Positions 1 through 7,997 of a stretch of DNA of 64,000 nt are shown here, one piece after another. Position 1 is the first letter of the stretch; each line of letters begins with the position of its first letter. Source of the stretch: JACQFK01 sp964604905 (lineage in GTDB: Bacteria > Planctomycetota > MHYJ01 > JACPRB01); contig CAZSCC010000566.1 of NCBI GenBank assembly GCA_964604905.1, forward strand, positions 1 to 64,000. The letters run 5' to 3'. The translations under genes were made by a program, and so were the position numbers. The notes under the pieces are model-generated. The model did not search any database, was not told the origin of the DNA, and saw only the letters and a program-made list of their open reading frames with translations.

Positions 1-1133
1 CGGCGGACGCGAAGGGGAACCTCTACTATCTGATGGTCGAGACCGCCCAGGGAGACCGCGTGAAGGCGGCGATGTACCTGGCCGGACCGGACGGGAAGGC
101 GATCAAGGAAGTCCCCGTCGACACGTCGCAGGCCGGCTTCAACGTCTACGCGTACGGCGGCCGCTGGGTGGGGAGCATGGCGATCGGGAAGGACTCGGGC
201 TGCTTCATCCTCCCGCGCACGATGCACCTGGGCGGCGACGGTCTCCGCCACCAGGGCGCGATCGCGGTGACGTTTCCGCCGGACCTCTCGAAGTTCCAGA
301 ACCACGGCCAGACGAGCGGCCACTCGTTCGGCAGCCTGCTGACGGTGAGTTCGCGGGACGAATTCATCGGCCTGGACCTGGGGGACAACTATCCGCGAGG
401 GGTGCATCTCCACCGGATCACGAACGGCGCGCGGACCTCGCGCGTGGTCTACACGTACAAGACGGCGCACGGGACGTCGGCGCGCGGCGGCTCGCCGGTC
501 TACCCCGAGATCAGCGGGAACGGGAAGACCTACTACAAGTGGTCGAACGACAACGGGACCTACACCGAGCTGGGCGGGGTGGTCGAGGGGCGGGCGACCT
601 ACTCGGTGATCTTCGCGACCGACCGCTCGCCGGAAGGCAAGGTGCTGGACAACAGCCGCATCGGCGTCGCGAACGAGCCGCGCGACCTGGCGATGCTCCG
701 GATCGTCAAGGCCTTCGAGAAGGCCCCGGGCGGCGCGCAGGTGAGCGACGCGCTCATGGCGGGCCTCCCTCCCGGCTCGAAGCCCGAGACGGGCGGCTTC
801 TTCGACTTCGGCGGCCGCTGGGTGGACCAGCGCGTGACGGGCATCCTCTGGCTGACGAACTATGCCCCGGGCGAGGCGGCCCACGCGCCCCAGCTCTTCC
901 GCCGGAAGGACGGGACGATCACGATCCTCTGGGAGAAGACGGGCGGCGCGGGCGGCGCGTCGATCCAGGCGCTCACGGTCGACGAGAGCGGCAAGAAGCT
1001 GGGCGAGCCGACGCGCCTGGGCGCGCCGCTCCAGCTCTCGCGCGAGGCGCTCCCGGTCCGCGTCGCTGACCGCCTCTTCACGCTGACGCGGGAGGGCCCG
1101 CGCCTGCTCCTCTCGTTCCTCCGGGACGATTGA
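1..1133 (+). CDS. Partial exported-type beta-propeller-like protein, 5' end outside window
   Basis: The reading frame is open from base 3, before the first ATG at 33, so the gene enters from outside the window and its true start is not seen. The visible 376 codons alternate short beta-strand-like stretches with Gly/Asp turns and repeated phrases of the type GGRWV (twice), as in beta-propeller or BNR-like proteins. No catalytic motif is recognisable. It ends with TGA at 1131-1133, 84 bases before the proposed start of the Ada-type gene. Function unknown; the propeller reading is inference, and its resemblance in style to the other exported propeller proteins in this window supports an extracytoplasmic role. 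Confidence is high that it is coding, low for any product. Confidence 0.75.
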   Translation, partial: ADAKGNLYYLMVETAQGDRVKAAMYLAGPDGKAIKEVPVDTSQAGFNVYAYGGRWVGSMAIGKDSGCFILPRTMHLGGDGLRHQGAIAVTFPPDLSKFQNHGQTSGHSFGSLLTVSSRDEFIGLDLGDNYPRGVHLHRITNGARTSRVVYTYKTAHGTSARGGSPVYPEISGNGKTYYKWSNDNGTYTELGGVVEGRATYSVIFATDRSPEGKVLDNSRIGVANEPRDLAMLRIVKAFEKAPGGAQVSDALMAGLPPGSKPETGGFFDFGGRWVDQRVTGILWLTNYAPGEAAHAPQLFRRKDGTITILWEKTGGAGGASIQALTVDESGKKLGEPTRLGAPLQLSREALPVRVADRLFTLTREGPRLLLSFLRDD

Positions 1134-1217
1134 GCGCCCCGCCCGCCATTCATTCCGGATTTGACCGCAAGAATCGGATGTCGCCGGCGGGACTCTGCCG
1201 CTATCCTGCCTCCTGAG

Positions 1218-2258
1218 ATGGGCCTGACGGCGACGGAGCGGCGATGGTGGCGCGGGGCGCTCCGTCGCGACCCCGCCTACGACGACGCCTTCGTCTTCGG
1301 CGTCGCCACCACGGCCATCTATTGCCGGGCGAGCTGTCCGGCGCGCCGGCCGCACCTCGCGAACGTCGCCTTCTTCCGGTCCCCCCGCGAGGCGGAGCGC
1401 GAGGGCTTCCGCGTCTGCCTTCGCTGCGGTCCCTCGCGACGGGCGGGGGTCCTGGGAGCCTGCGAGTGGATCGCGCGTTCCGTCGAGGCGCCGCCGACCC
1501 TCGAGCGCTTGGCGCGTCATGCGGGCTGGAGCCCCGGTCATTTCCAGCGCGTCTTCCTCCGGAGCCTCGGCGTCACACCCCTGCAGTTCGCGCGCCGCCT
1601 CCGCTTCGAGCGCTTCGGGCGCGGCCTCCGTTCCGGGGGCCGCATCGCGTCTTCTCTTTACGCGGCGGGCTTCGGCTCTTCAAGCCGGCTCTACGAACGC
1701 GCGCTCTCCCAGATGGGGATGACTCCCGCGACCCTGGCCAGGAAGGGAGCCGGGATGCAGATCGCCTATGACCTGATGGAGAGCCCTCTCGGAAGGGTCC
1801 TGATCGCGGCGACTCCGCTCGGGATCTGCGCGGTGGAGCTCGGCTCCTCCGATCGCACGCTCGCGAAAGGGCTCCGGGACCGCTTCCCGGCGGCGTCGAT
1901 CGGGAGAAGCTCGGCGCTCCTCCGGTTCGCGAAGAGCCGCCTGCGGGAGCTCTTCGCGGGCGCCATCCAGGACCCGTCGCTGCCGCTCGATCTGCGGGCG
2001 ACGGCCTTCCAGGCGCGGGTGTGGGAGTCGCTCCGCTCCATCCCTTACGGAGAGACGCGCACCTACGCGGAAGTGGCGCGCGCCCTCGACGGTCCGCGCT
2101 CCGTGCGGGCGGTGGCGCGGGCGTGCGGCTCAAACCCTGTGGCGCTCCTCATCCCGTGTCACCGCGTGGTCGGCTCCGGCGGCGAACTGCGCGGCTACCG
2201 ATGGGGTCTCGTGCGGAAGCGGGCGCTTCTTCGGGGAGAAAGGCGGAAGGCGCACTGA
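1218..2258 (+). CDS. ada: Ada-type bifunctional regulator / O6-methylguanine-DNA methyltransferase
   Basis: Repairs alkylated DNA by irreversible methyl transfer to its own cysteines and, in the known family, becomes a transcriptional activator of the adaptive response. From the ATG at 1218 it is 346 residues. Domain order is complete: an N-terminal zinc domain with four cysteines (C36, C40, C67, C70; motifs YCRASC and CLRC), an AraC-type helix-turn-helix at about 85-175, and a C-terminal methyltransferase domain with the active-site motif IPCHRVV (C314). An in-frame start at 1161 would add 19 residues with no similarity to the family, so 1218 is preferred. No ribosome binding site is obvious; a -10-like TATCCT lies at 1202-1207, only 10 bases from the ATG. 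It is a single gene running towards the nucleotidyltransferase pair on the other strand. Confidence 0.92.
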   Translation: MGLTATERRWWRGALRRDPAYDDAFVFGVATTAIYCRASCPARRPHLANVAFFRSPREAEREGFRVCLRCGPSRRAGVLGACEWIARSVEAPPTLERLARHAGWSPGHFQRVFLRSLGVTPLQFARRLRFERFGRGLRSGGRIASSLYAAGFGSSSRLYERALSQMGMTPATLARKGAGMQIAYDLMESPLGRVLIAATPLGICAVELGSSDRTLAKGLRDRFPAASIGRSSALLRFAKSRLRELFAGAIQDPSLPLDLRATAFQARVWESLRSIPYGETRTYAEVARALDGPRSVRAVARACGSNPVALLIPCHRVVGSGGELRGYRWGLVRKRALLRGERRKAH

Positions 2259-2265
2259 GGGAGAA

Positions 2266-2715
2266 CTACGCCCCTTCGCCCAGCGCCTCCAGGTCGGCAA
2301 GGTCCTTCTTTCGTCCCGCCGCGCGCTTGTTGGCCGTCAGCTGATCGCGGCCCAAGTAGGAAACCGATACGTCGCCATAGGCGCCGGGCGCCTTCCCGCG
2401 ATCAGCTTCCTCCCAGGTCACGCCCGAGATCGAGGTGAGAAGGTCGATGCGGACGGGGGGCCTTCCCAGTTGGATCACCTGGTTCGGCTGGGTGAAGTCG
2501 GACTCGGCCAGCCCGAGCGAACCGAAGCTGAATTCACTGAGGACCTTCACCACTCTCCGCGCGTTCTCCTGGGACGGGCGGAGGTAGAGATCGAAGACTC
2601 CGGTGTTGCGGGGCGCTCCATGATGGGCGAGGGCGTAGGCGCCCACGACGACGCACTCAACGCCGTGATTGTTGAGCAACGCGAGCATGTCTCTGAAGTC
2701 GGGCTGAACTTCCAT
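2266..2715 (-). CDS. Nucleotidyltransferase-fold protein of a two-gene module
   Basis: A 149-residue protein with the layout of small MNT-superfamily nucleotidyltransferases (DUF6036-like): the VVVGAYALAHHG helix near residues 21-32, then NTGVFDLYL, then a C-terminal RKKDLADLEAL segment that is a hallmark of this group. In active relatives the acidic pair reads G-D-x-D; here the first Asp is replaced (V-F-D), so catalytic activity is doubtful. The gene overlaps the small upstream gene (2657-2845) by 59 bases, a typical arrangement for these pairs, which are often discussed as toxin-antitoxin-like or defence-associated. The stop lies 7 bases from the convergent end of the Ada gene. A degraded copy of its 3' end is found near 7690-7756. 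Confidence 0.75.
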   Translation of the reverse strand: MEVQPDFRDMLALLNNHGVECVVVGAYALAHHGAPRNTGVFDLYLRPSQENARRVVKVLSEFSFGSLGLAESDFTQPNQVIQLGRPPVRIDLLTSISGVTWEEADRGKAPGAYGDVSVSYLGRDQLTANKRAAGRKKDLADLEALGEGA

Positions 2716-2845
2716 ACCTCTCTCTTCGCAAGAGCTCTACGGCTTCAACACGCTCCTCGGGCGGCCGGCTCATCCAATAGGCCAGATCGTCGGCCTGGGC
2801 GGATGGGTCGCCCAGGGTCCGCTTCCGGACGACCTTCTGGATCAT
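2657..2845 (-). CDS. Small partner protein of the nucleotidyltransferase
   Basis: A 62-residue basic/acidic mixed protein containing DLAYWMSRPPEERVEAVELL, a pattern (aromatic-W, R-P-x-x-E-R, E-x-L-R-R) common in small proteins encoded just upstream of MNT-type nucleotidyltransferases. It overlaps the downstream gene's start by 59 bases in another frame, so the two are almost certainly translated as a unit. Role unknown; by analogy with similar pairs it may bind or neutralise the nucleotidyltransferase. The family assignment rests on the sequence pattern and the gene order. Confidence 0.65.
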   Translation of the reverse strand: MIQKVVRKRTLGDPSAQADDLAYWMSRPPEERVEAVELLRRERYGSSARLQRHARVAQQSRR

Positions 2846-2944
2846 GGAGTCATCCTACGACAAGGGGGTGAGTCGAGTCAATTCTCCCCTGGCGGAGGGT
2901 CGTTCCAGCGGGGCGGCCAGGCGAAACAAATCGGTGAGGCAGCC

Positions 2945-3466
2945 TCAGTCCCCCTGCTCGGCCCGCTTCCGGATCCGGATCGGCGTTCCCAGAAGATGCA
3001 GGAATTCCGGGTAGTCCGAGAGGAGACGCTGGTAGGCGTGGATGGAGGCTTCGCTCTCCTCGTTCCAGAGCAGGTCGGCCGCGGCCAGGAGGAGCCGCGC
3101 TTCGTGCAGCAGCCGCGCCACCGGGCGGCCCCGGTGCCGGGGACACAGGCCCGCCCTTGTCTCGGGTTGATCGGCGGGGTCCGGGTGAAAGACGGTCCGC
3201 TCCCCGCCGTCGACCTCGACGAGGAGGAGGCGACGGGTCGACACCTTCACGGTTCCGGCGGGGACGATCTCGCAGCGGGTCCGGTCCGCGAGTGAGTCGA
3301 CCTTCGTGCGGCACTCCCACGCGGTCACGTGGACGTCCGCCGGCTCGTTCCAGACCACCTTGATCCTGCGATCGGGGACGGTCGCCGCGGGAGGGGCGTC
3401 GCCGATCCCCGGACCCTGCGGGCAGCCCATGAGGAGCAGGGCCGGGAGGGCTCCGGAGAAGCGCAC
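2945..3466 (-). CDS. Putative lipoprotein of unknown function
   Basis: A 173-residue protein beginning with a short lipoprotein signal (ALPALLLMGC, lipobox Cys at residue 15), followed by a low-complexity Gly/Pro/Ala linker and a domain with several Cys residues and conserved-looking WNEPADV and VEVDGGERTVFHPDP segments. The C-terminal half is helical and charged. The start codon used is GTG at 3466; no strong ribosome binding site is visible. No family is recognised. It stands alone between the nucleotidyltransferase pair and the ceramidase-like gene, both on the same strand. Confidence 0.6.
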   Translation of the reverse strand: MRFSGALPALLLMGCPQGPGIGDAPPAATVPDRRIKVVWNEPADVHVTAWECRTKVDSLADRTRCEIVPAGTVKVSTRRLLLVEVDGGERTVFHPDPADQPETRAGLCPRHRGRPVARLLHEARLLLAAADLLWNEESEASIHAYQRLLSDYPEFLHLLGTPIRIRKRAEQGD

Positions 3467-3579
3467 GTATTGAAGACGTGCCGGCGGACGTCGATGCCGG
3501 AGGGGACCACGAAGGGCCGCGACGCCCGGCCGTGCACCGACCGAGGAGAAGCGCCTTGCCTGCGGCCGGCGGGAACTTC

Positions 3580-4929
3580 CTACCGCTTCTTGAATCGACC
3601 CGCCTTCTCGGCCATCTCGCGGACCGCCTGGACCACCGCGTCCTGCGCGGCGGAGGCGAAGATCCCGGGGCCTCCGGAGTAGACGCCCCGCGTCTCGTAG
3701 CCCCCCTCCTCGAGCACCCGCGCCGACGGCAGGTAGCCGAAGACGTCGTTGCAGTAGGCGGCCACCCAGAGGTTGAGCGGCCCGAGCGCCTTCTCCAGGA
3801 AGGTCACGTAGTCCACCACCACTTCCCCCGGGAGGCCCACCATCGTGAGGTCGTCCCCGAACTGCCAGAGCGCCACGGGCGCGGCGTAGTGCGACGGCAC
3901 TTTCTCTCCCTTGTCGAGCAGCGCGAGGAGGCCCTTGTACACACCCCGCTTCTCGCCCGGTCCGCTCTTCGCGAGCTTCTCGAGCTCGTCGCGCGCGGGC
4001 GCCGCCTGCAGGGGGAGGTCGACCTTCTGCATCAGGGTCTGGAGCGGCCCGCGCAGCGGCTGGAGCTTCGAGCCCAGGACCCGGCTCACCTCGCGGCCGA
4101 GCGAGGTCCCGTGCTCGCGGGCGATCTCGGCCGTCCCGCGCGGGTGGGGGTTCGCGTCCCCCGCGCAGCCCAGCATCATCAGCGCCCGGGCGCCCGGGTG
4201 GAGCTCCTCCACCTGCCGCTGCGCGTAGCCGCCGTAGTCCCCCGAGAGGAGCATGTTCTTGTCGGTGAGCGTCGTGTTGTGGCAGGCACAGCCGAAGAGC
4301 ACCGCCCGGAGCTTGCCGTCCGCGCCGTCCACGCGGAGGACCGGGACGCTCCGGTCGACGAGCCCGCGGGCGTTCACCCCCAGGATCACCCCCCGCGGCG
4401 TGAACTCGCGGCGGTTCATGACGAAGCCCGCCACGCCTGCGCCCCAGGAGAGCCGCGCCGGCTCCAGGTTCGCGAGCGCGGCCGCGACGAGGTCGACCAC
4501 CTGGTCCTGCAGCCGGCGCGTGTAGGCGGCGGTCCGCCGCGCATCCTCGGCGGGGAAGTTCTCGCGAGCGTTCTCGTCGAGGCTCAGCGTCGGGCCGCTG
4601 TGGGTGTGGATCGAGTTGAGGAGGATCTGCCCGCGCTTGAGGCCCGATTTCGCGGAGATCCTCTCGCAGATCGCCTCCGCGATCGCGGCCCGGAAGCCGA
4701 TGAGGTCGGAGGTCACGATCACGCCGCGGTTCCCCTGGGCGTCGGCGAACGCCAGCGCCTTCGCGAAGAGGTCGTCGTTCACCTTCTCGAAGGGCTTCGT
4801 CCGCGACGCGTAGCCCGACATCTGGACCGGCTCGTCGGGCGTGATCTTGACCGACGCGACGCCGACCTTCCAGTCGTCGTCGAGGGGAGCCGCGAAAACG
4901 GCGAACGCCAGGAGGATCCGTCCGATCAT
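3580..4929 (-). CDS. Neutral/alkaline non-lysosomal ceramidase-type hydrolase
   Basis: A 449-residue exported hydrolase of the neutral/alkaline ceramidase N-terminal family (PF04734 type). The proposed ATG at 4929 gives a clean signal peptide (MIGRILLAFAVFAAP); the 33 extra codons upstream look non-coding and are not used. Family features visible: an early VGVASVKITPDEPVQMSGYA segment, NSIHTHSGP (zinc-binding His region), GCACHNTTL and LSGDYGG. In planctomycetes such proteins occur in large numbers and their true substrates are mostly unknown, so ceramide hydrolysis should not be assumed; only the N-terminal catalytic-type domain is present, without the C-terminal domain of the characterised enzymes. 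It is divergent from the cupin gene with an 86-base shared upstream region. Confidence 0.85.
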   Translation of the reverse strand: MIGRILLAFAVFAAPLDDDWKVGVASVKITPDEPVQMSGYASRTKPFEKVNDDLFAKALAFADAQGNRGVIVTSDLIGFRAAIAEAICERISAKSGLKRGQILLNSIHTHSGPTLSLDENARENFPAEDARRTAAYTRRLQDQVVDLVAAALANLEPARLSWGAGVAGFVMNRREFTPRGVILGVNARGLVDRSVPVLRVDGADGKLRAVLFGCACHNTTLTDKNMLLSGDYGGYAQRQVEELHPGARALMMLGCAGDANPHPRGTAEIAREHGTSLGREVSRVLGSKLQPLRGPLQTLMQKVDLPLQAAPARDELEKLAKSGPGEKRGVYKGLLALLDKGEKVPSHYAAPVALWQFGDDLTMVGLPGEVVVDYVTFLEKALGPLNLWVAAYCNDVFGYLPSARVLEEGGYETRGVYSGGPGIFASAAQDAVVQAVREMAEKAGRFKKR

Positions 4930-5015
4930 GGGAATGCCCTCTACCGGATACTTAACGCCCCGCGCCGTACGCTTTTCCCTTTCCGGTGCCACGGAGAAGG
5001 GATAAGGAGGACTCG

Positions 5016-5474
5016 ATGAAGATCGCAAGCCTGATCCTGGTCTTTGCCGCCGGGGCGGCCCTCATGGCGTTGACGCAGGCGCCCGCGCAGGAACCCAAGC
5101 CCATCGCCTCGGGCGTGGTCCCCTGGAGCGAGACGCCCGAGACCTTCGCCTGGGGGGAGATGCGGAAGGCGTTCACGGGCGAATCGTTCGCCACGAAGAA
5201 GCTGTTCGTGTCGTCCTTCGTCCTCAAGGCCGGGACGGAGGTCCACGCCCCGCACCGCCACGCGCAGGAGGAGTTCATGACGATGGTCGAGGGTTCGGGG
5301 ACGTGGCATCTGGACGGGAAGGAGATCCCGGCGAAGAAGGGGGACGTCATCTACGTCGCCCCCTGGGTGAGGCACGGGCTCAAGAACACGGGCCCCACGC
5401 CGCTCGTCTACTTCGTCGCGCAGTGGAATCCCAAGGGGATGGAGGCGGCGCCCGACCCCGAGAAGGCGAAGTAG
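5016..5474 (+). CDS. Exported cupin-domain protein
   Basis: A 152-residue protein with an N-terminal signal peptide (hydrophobic residues 4-22, then AQAPAQ) and one cupin domain. Cupin motif 1 is seen as APHRHAQEEFMTMVEG (metal-type His-His-Glu), followed by motif 2 with the KKGDVIYVAPWVRHGLKN segment. Start ATG 5016 is fixed by a strong AAGGAGG at 5004-5010, five bases upstream; an upstream in-frame ATG at 4986 lacks one. The small beta-barrel probably binds a metal in the periplasm, but no substrate can be read from the sequence. It is followed 33 bases later by the sulfatase gene on the same strand, so co-transcription is plausible. Confidence 0.85.
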   Translation: MKIASLILVFAAGAALMALTQAPAQEPKPIASGVVPWSETPETFAWGEMRKAFTGESFATKKLFVSSFVLKAGTEVHAPHRHAQEEFMTMVEGSGTWHLDGKEIPAKKGDVIYVAPWVRHGLKNTGPTPLVYFVAQWNPKGMEAAPDPEKAK

Positions 5475-5507
5475 CCGCATCTTCCGGGGAGGACGGTTGT
5501 TCAACAC

Positions 5508-6821
5508 ATGATGCGTCTCGCGCTCGCCGCCCTGGCCTCGCTGATCGGGTCCCAGTCCGGGCCCCCGCGGCCCCACATCGTCTTCATCCTCGCCGACGAC
5601 ATGGGATGGAAGGACGTCGGCTACCACGGGAGCGAGATCAGGACGCCGAACCTCGACCGGCTGGCCGCCGAGGGGGTCCGCCTCGAGCAGTTCTACGTCC
5701 AGCCGCTCTGCTCCCCGACGCGCGCGTCGCTCATGACCGGGCGGTACCCGATGCGGTACGGCCTCCAGGTGGACGTGATCCGCCCCGACGCGACCTACGG
5801 GTTGCCGCTCGAGGAGCGGATGCTTCCCCAGGCGCTCCGCGAGGCGGGGTATGCGACGCACATGGTCGGCAAGTGGCACCTCGGGAGCTTCGACGAGAAG
5901 TACTGGCCTACGTCGCGCGGGTTCGACCATCACTACGGCCACCTCTTCGGCATGATCGACTACAACACCCACCTGCGCAACGGCAAGCTCGACTGGTACC
6001 GCGACGGGAAGCCGCTCCAGGAGGAGGGCTACACCACGCAGCTCATGGGCCGCGAGGCGGTCCGGATCGTCCGCGAGCACGACCTCTCGAAGCCGCTCTT
6101 CCTCTACGTCGCCTTCAACGCCACCCACTCGCCGCTCCAGGCGCCGCAGGAGTACGTCGACCGGGCCAAGGACATCGCCGACGGCGACCGGCGGCTCAAG
6201 GCGGCGATGACGGCGTGCATGGACGACCAGGTGGGCGCGATCGCCACCGAGCTCGAGAAGCGCGGGATGCGGGGAAAGACGCTCTTCATCTTCCTGAGCG
6301 ACAACGGCGGGCCGATCGGGAAGGGTCAGGCGTCGGACAACACTCCGCTCCGGGCCGGCAAGGCGACGCTCTACGAAGGCGGGGTCCGCGTCCCCGCGTT
6401 CGCGGTGTGGCCGGGCCGGATCCAGGCGGGCGCGGTCGTGAACGAGATGCTCCACATGGTGGACTGGCACCCGACTCTTCTCGGGCTCGCGGGGGCGAAG
6501 CGGGACTCCCCGCTGCCTCTCGACGGGAAGGACGCCTGGGCCGCGATCGCGGAAGGCAAGCCCTCGCCGCGCGACGAGATCCTCCACAACGTCGAGCCCG
6601 CGCGCGGGGCGCTCCGGAAGGGCGCGTGGAAGATCGTGGTCCAGGGGAAGCTCCCCGCCGAGGACGCCGGCGCTCCCCGGAACGTGGAGCTCTTCAACAT
6701 CGGCGACGATCCGAACGAGAAGAACGACCTGGCGGCGAAGCATCCCGACCGGGTGAAGGAGCTCCTGGAGCGCCTCAACACCTTCGCGCGCGAGGCGGTC
6801 CCTCCCAGGAACCGGCCGTAG
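5508..6821 (+). CDS. Sulfatase (arylsulfatase family, Cys-type)
   Basis: Hydrolyses sulfate esters, probably of sulfated glycans outside the cytoplasm. The 437-residue protein has a short signal peptide (LALAALASLIG), the metal-binding ILADDMGWKDVGYHG segment, and the sulfatase signature CSPTRASLMTGRYP with C68 as the residue that would be converted to formylglycine. Further family features are VGKWHLG near residue 125 and FLSDNGGPIGKG near 265-276. Length is normal for the family. Two ATGs are adjacent (5508 and 5511). The cupin gene lies directly upstream. A second sulfatase of similar type is encoded at 50155-51501. Activation would require a formylglycine-generating enzyme, which is not in this window. 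Confidence 0.93.
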   Translation: MMRLALAALASLIGSQSGPPRPHIVFILADDMGWKDVGYHGSEIRTPNLDRLAAEGVRLEQFYVQPLCSPTRASLMTGRYPMRYGLQVDVIRPDATYGLPLEERMLPQALREAGYATHMVGKWHLGSFDEKYWPTSRGFDHHYGHLFGMIDYNTHLRNGKLDWYRDGKPLQEEGYTTQLMGREAVRIVREHDLSKPLFLYVAFNATHSPLQAPQEYVDRAKDIADGDRRLKAAMTACMDDQVGAIATELEKRGMRGKTLFIFLSDNGGPIGKGQASDNTPLRAGKATLYEGGVRVPAFAVWPGRIQAGAVVNEMLHMVDWHPTLLGLAGAKRDSPLPLDGKDAWAAIAEGKPSPRDEILHNVEPARGALRKGAWKIVVQGKLPAEDAGAPRNVELFNIGDDPNEKNDLAAKHPDRVKELLERLNTFAREAVPPRNRP

Positions 6822-6852
6822 CCCTGCTTGTCGAGAATTGAAACGCCTGCTC

Positions 6853-6881
6853 TTGGTTCCGTGGCACGGGGTACCTATATA
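6853..6881 (+). promoter_or_regulatory. Candidate promoter of the broken beta-helix gene
   Basis: TTGGTT (6853-6858), 17-base spacer, TATATA (6876-6881), inside a 12-base perfect palindrome CCTATATATAGG (6874-6885) that stands out in GC-rich DNA. Hexamer matches are 3/6 and 4/6, so this is only a candidate. Confidence 0.35.
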
Positions 6882-6950
6882 TAGGCGAGGAGACGAGATC
6901 GTCCTCGAACAGCCGCTTGAAGTGAAGCCGTAACGCCACAGGAGGCATGC

Positions 6951-7680
6951 ATGTGGCGATTCCTGCCCGCGCTGTTCCTTGCGAGGGCGATCGGGTGCGG
7001 GAGCGCCCGGGAGGAGAGCGTTCCCCCGTCCACATCGGTGAAGCCCCCGCCCCTGCGAAGGCGCCCGGACCCGCTCCGGCGGAGAAGCCTGCTCCTTCTC
7101 CGCCTCCCCCAGCAGTGCCGCGCAAGGTCGTTGCCGGACTCGTCGCCCCCGTCGGTCCGCGCGGAACCCTCACGCGCGTCCGGACCCTGACGATCGACAA
7201 ACCCGGCGTCTACGAAAACTATCTGGTGGATGCCGAGTTCGCCCCGCAGGACGCCGTCCGGATCAAGGCCGACGGCGTCGTCCTGCGCAACTGCGAGATC
7301 CGCAACGGGGCCCGCGACGGCATCGAGATCTACGCGTCGGACGTGCTCATCGAGAACTGCCGCATCCACCGCTTCCTCAACGGCAGCTTCGCGCCCCACC
7401 TCGAAGCTCACGGCATCACCGGTCAGCCCACGCGCCTGACGATCCGCAACTGCGAGATCTCCTACGTCTCGGGCGATTGCGTCCAGTTCGATCCCGGCCG
7501 CAAGCCGTGGACCGACGTGGTGATCGAGAACTGCGTGTTCTACGACAACGAGATCTCGCTGCGGCTCCGCGGGCCGCAGGGCAATCCCAACGGCCTGGGC
7601 GGCGCGTGGGTGACGGCGGAGAGCTGCGCCTTCTACTCCTCCGGCGTCGCCGTGCGGCTGGAGGACCGGATTGAGAGACG
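6951..7680 (+). pseudogene. Right-handed beta-helix lipoprotein gene, frameshifted and truncated
   Basis: The ribosome binding site AGGAGG (6940-6945) is correctly spaced for ATG 6951, not for ATG 6947. From 6951 the first 29 or so codons encode a lipoprotein-type signal (MWRFLPALFLARAIGCGS). The rest of the protein lies in the frame of ATG 6947: a Pro/Ala linker from about 7040, then a beta-helix of pectate-lyase-like repeats (VVLRNCEIRNGARDGIEIY, VLIENCRIH, LTIRNCEISYVSGDCVQF, VVIENCVFYDNEISLRL). A +/-1 shift near 7030-7050 therefore separates signal and body. After about 7680 the frame runs into sequence matching the end of the nucleotidyltransferase gene, so the 3' part of the helix domain is lost. 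A sequencing error could explain the frameshift but not the foreign tail. Original role probably binding or cleavage of an extracellular polysaccharide. Confidence 0.7.
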
Positions 7681-7997
7681 CGCACATAGGAACTACGTCC
7701 CTTCGCCCAGCGCCTCCAGGTCGGCAAGATCCTTCCTGTCCCCGGGACCCGCTTGTTCCACGGTGCAGGCAAGCAGCCCCCGGGTAGGGATCTTCAGCAA
7801 TCCAGGATCTTTCTCGCGAACGCAGACCGTGTGGCGCACTTGGACTTCTATCGGTGGGGCGGGCGATTCCTGCCACGGATCCGCGCCCCTCCCATTCAAG
7901 CGTACGGTCGGGACGCCTTCTGGGAAGCCTGCGCGGGGAGCGGCAGCGGCGTGAGGAGTCTCACCCGATCACCCCTCATCCGTGACGCGTCCCGCCG
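7681..7997. other. Gene-free stretch with a nucleotidyltransferase remnant
   Basis: This 317-base stretch lies between the truncated beta-helix gene and the end of the dehydratase gene. Its first 75 bases carry the copied 3' end of the nucleotidyltransferase gene (minus strand, ending RKDLADLEALGEG). A 68-codon minus-strand frame (7693-7899) opens with TTG and has no recognisable domain apart from that tail. The rest shows no convincing gene, hairpin or repeat. Confidence 0.5.
7690..7756 (-). repeat. Partial duplicate of the nucleotidyltransferase gene 3' end
   Basis: Bases 7690-7756 align with 2267-2332, the last codons of the nucleotidyltransferase gene. Both contain CTTCGCCCAGCGCCTCCAGG followed by TCGGCAAG and a later CGCTTGTT, with scattered substitutions and small indels between. 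On the minus strand it encodes RKDLADLEALGEG, as in the intact gene. The copy sits exactly where the beta-helix frame loses its repeats, which points to recombination or to decay of a second nucleotidyltransferase gene at this site. Confidence 0.75.

Noticed and set aside
7693..7899. Minus-strand 68-codon frame ending RKDLADLEALGEGT as a complete small gene
   Set aside because: It starts with TTG, lacks a ribosome site, and only its last 14 residues resemble the nucleotidyltransferase; it is better explained as a remnant.
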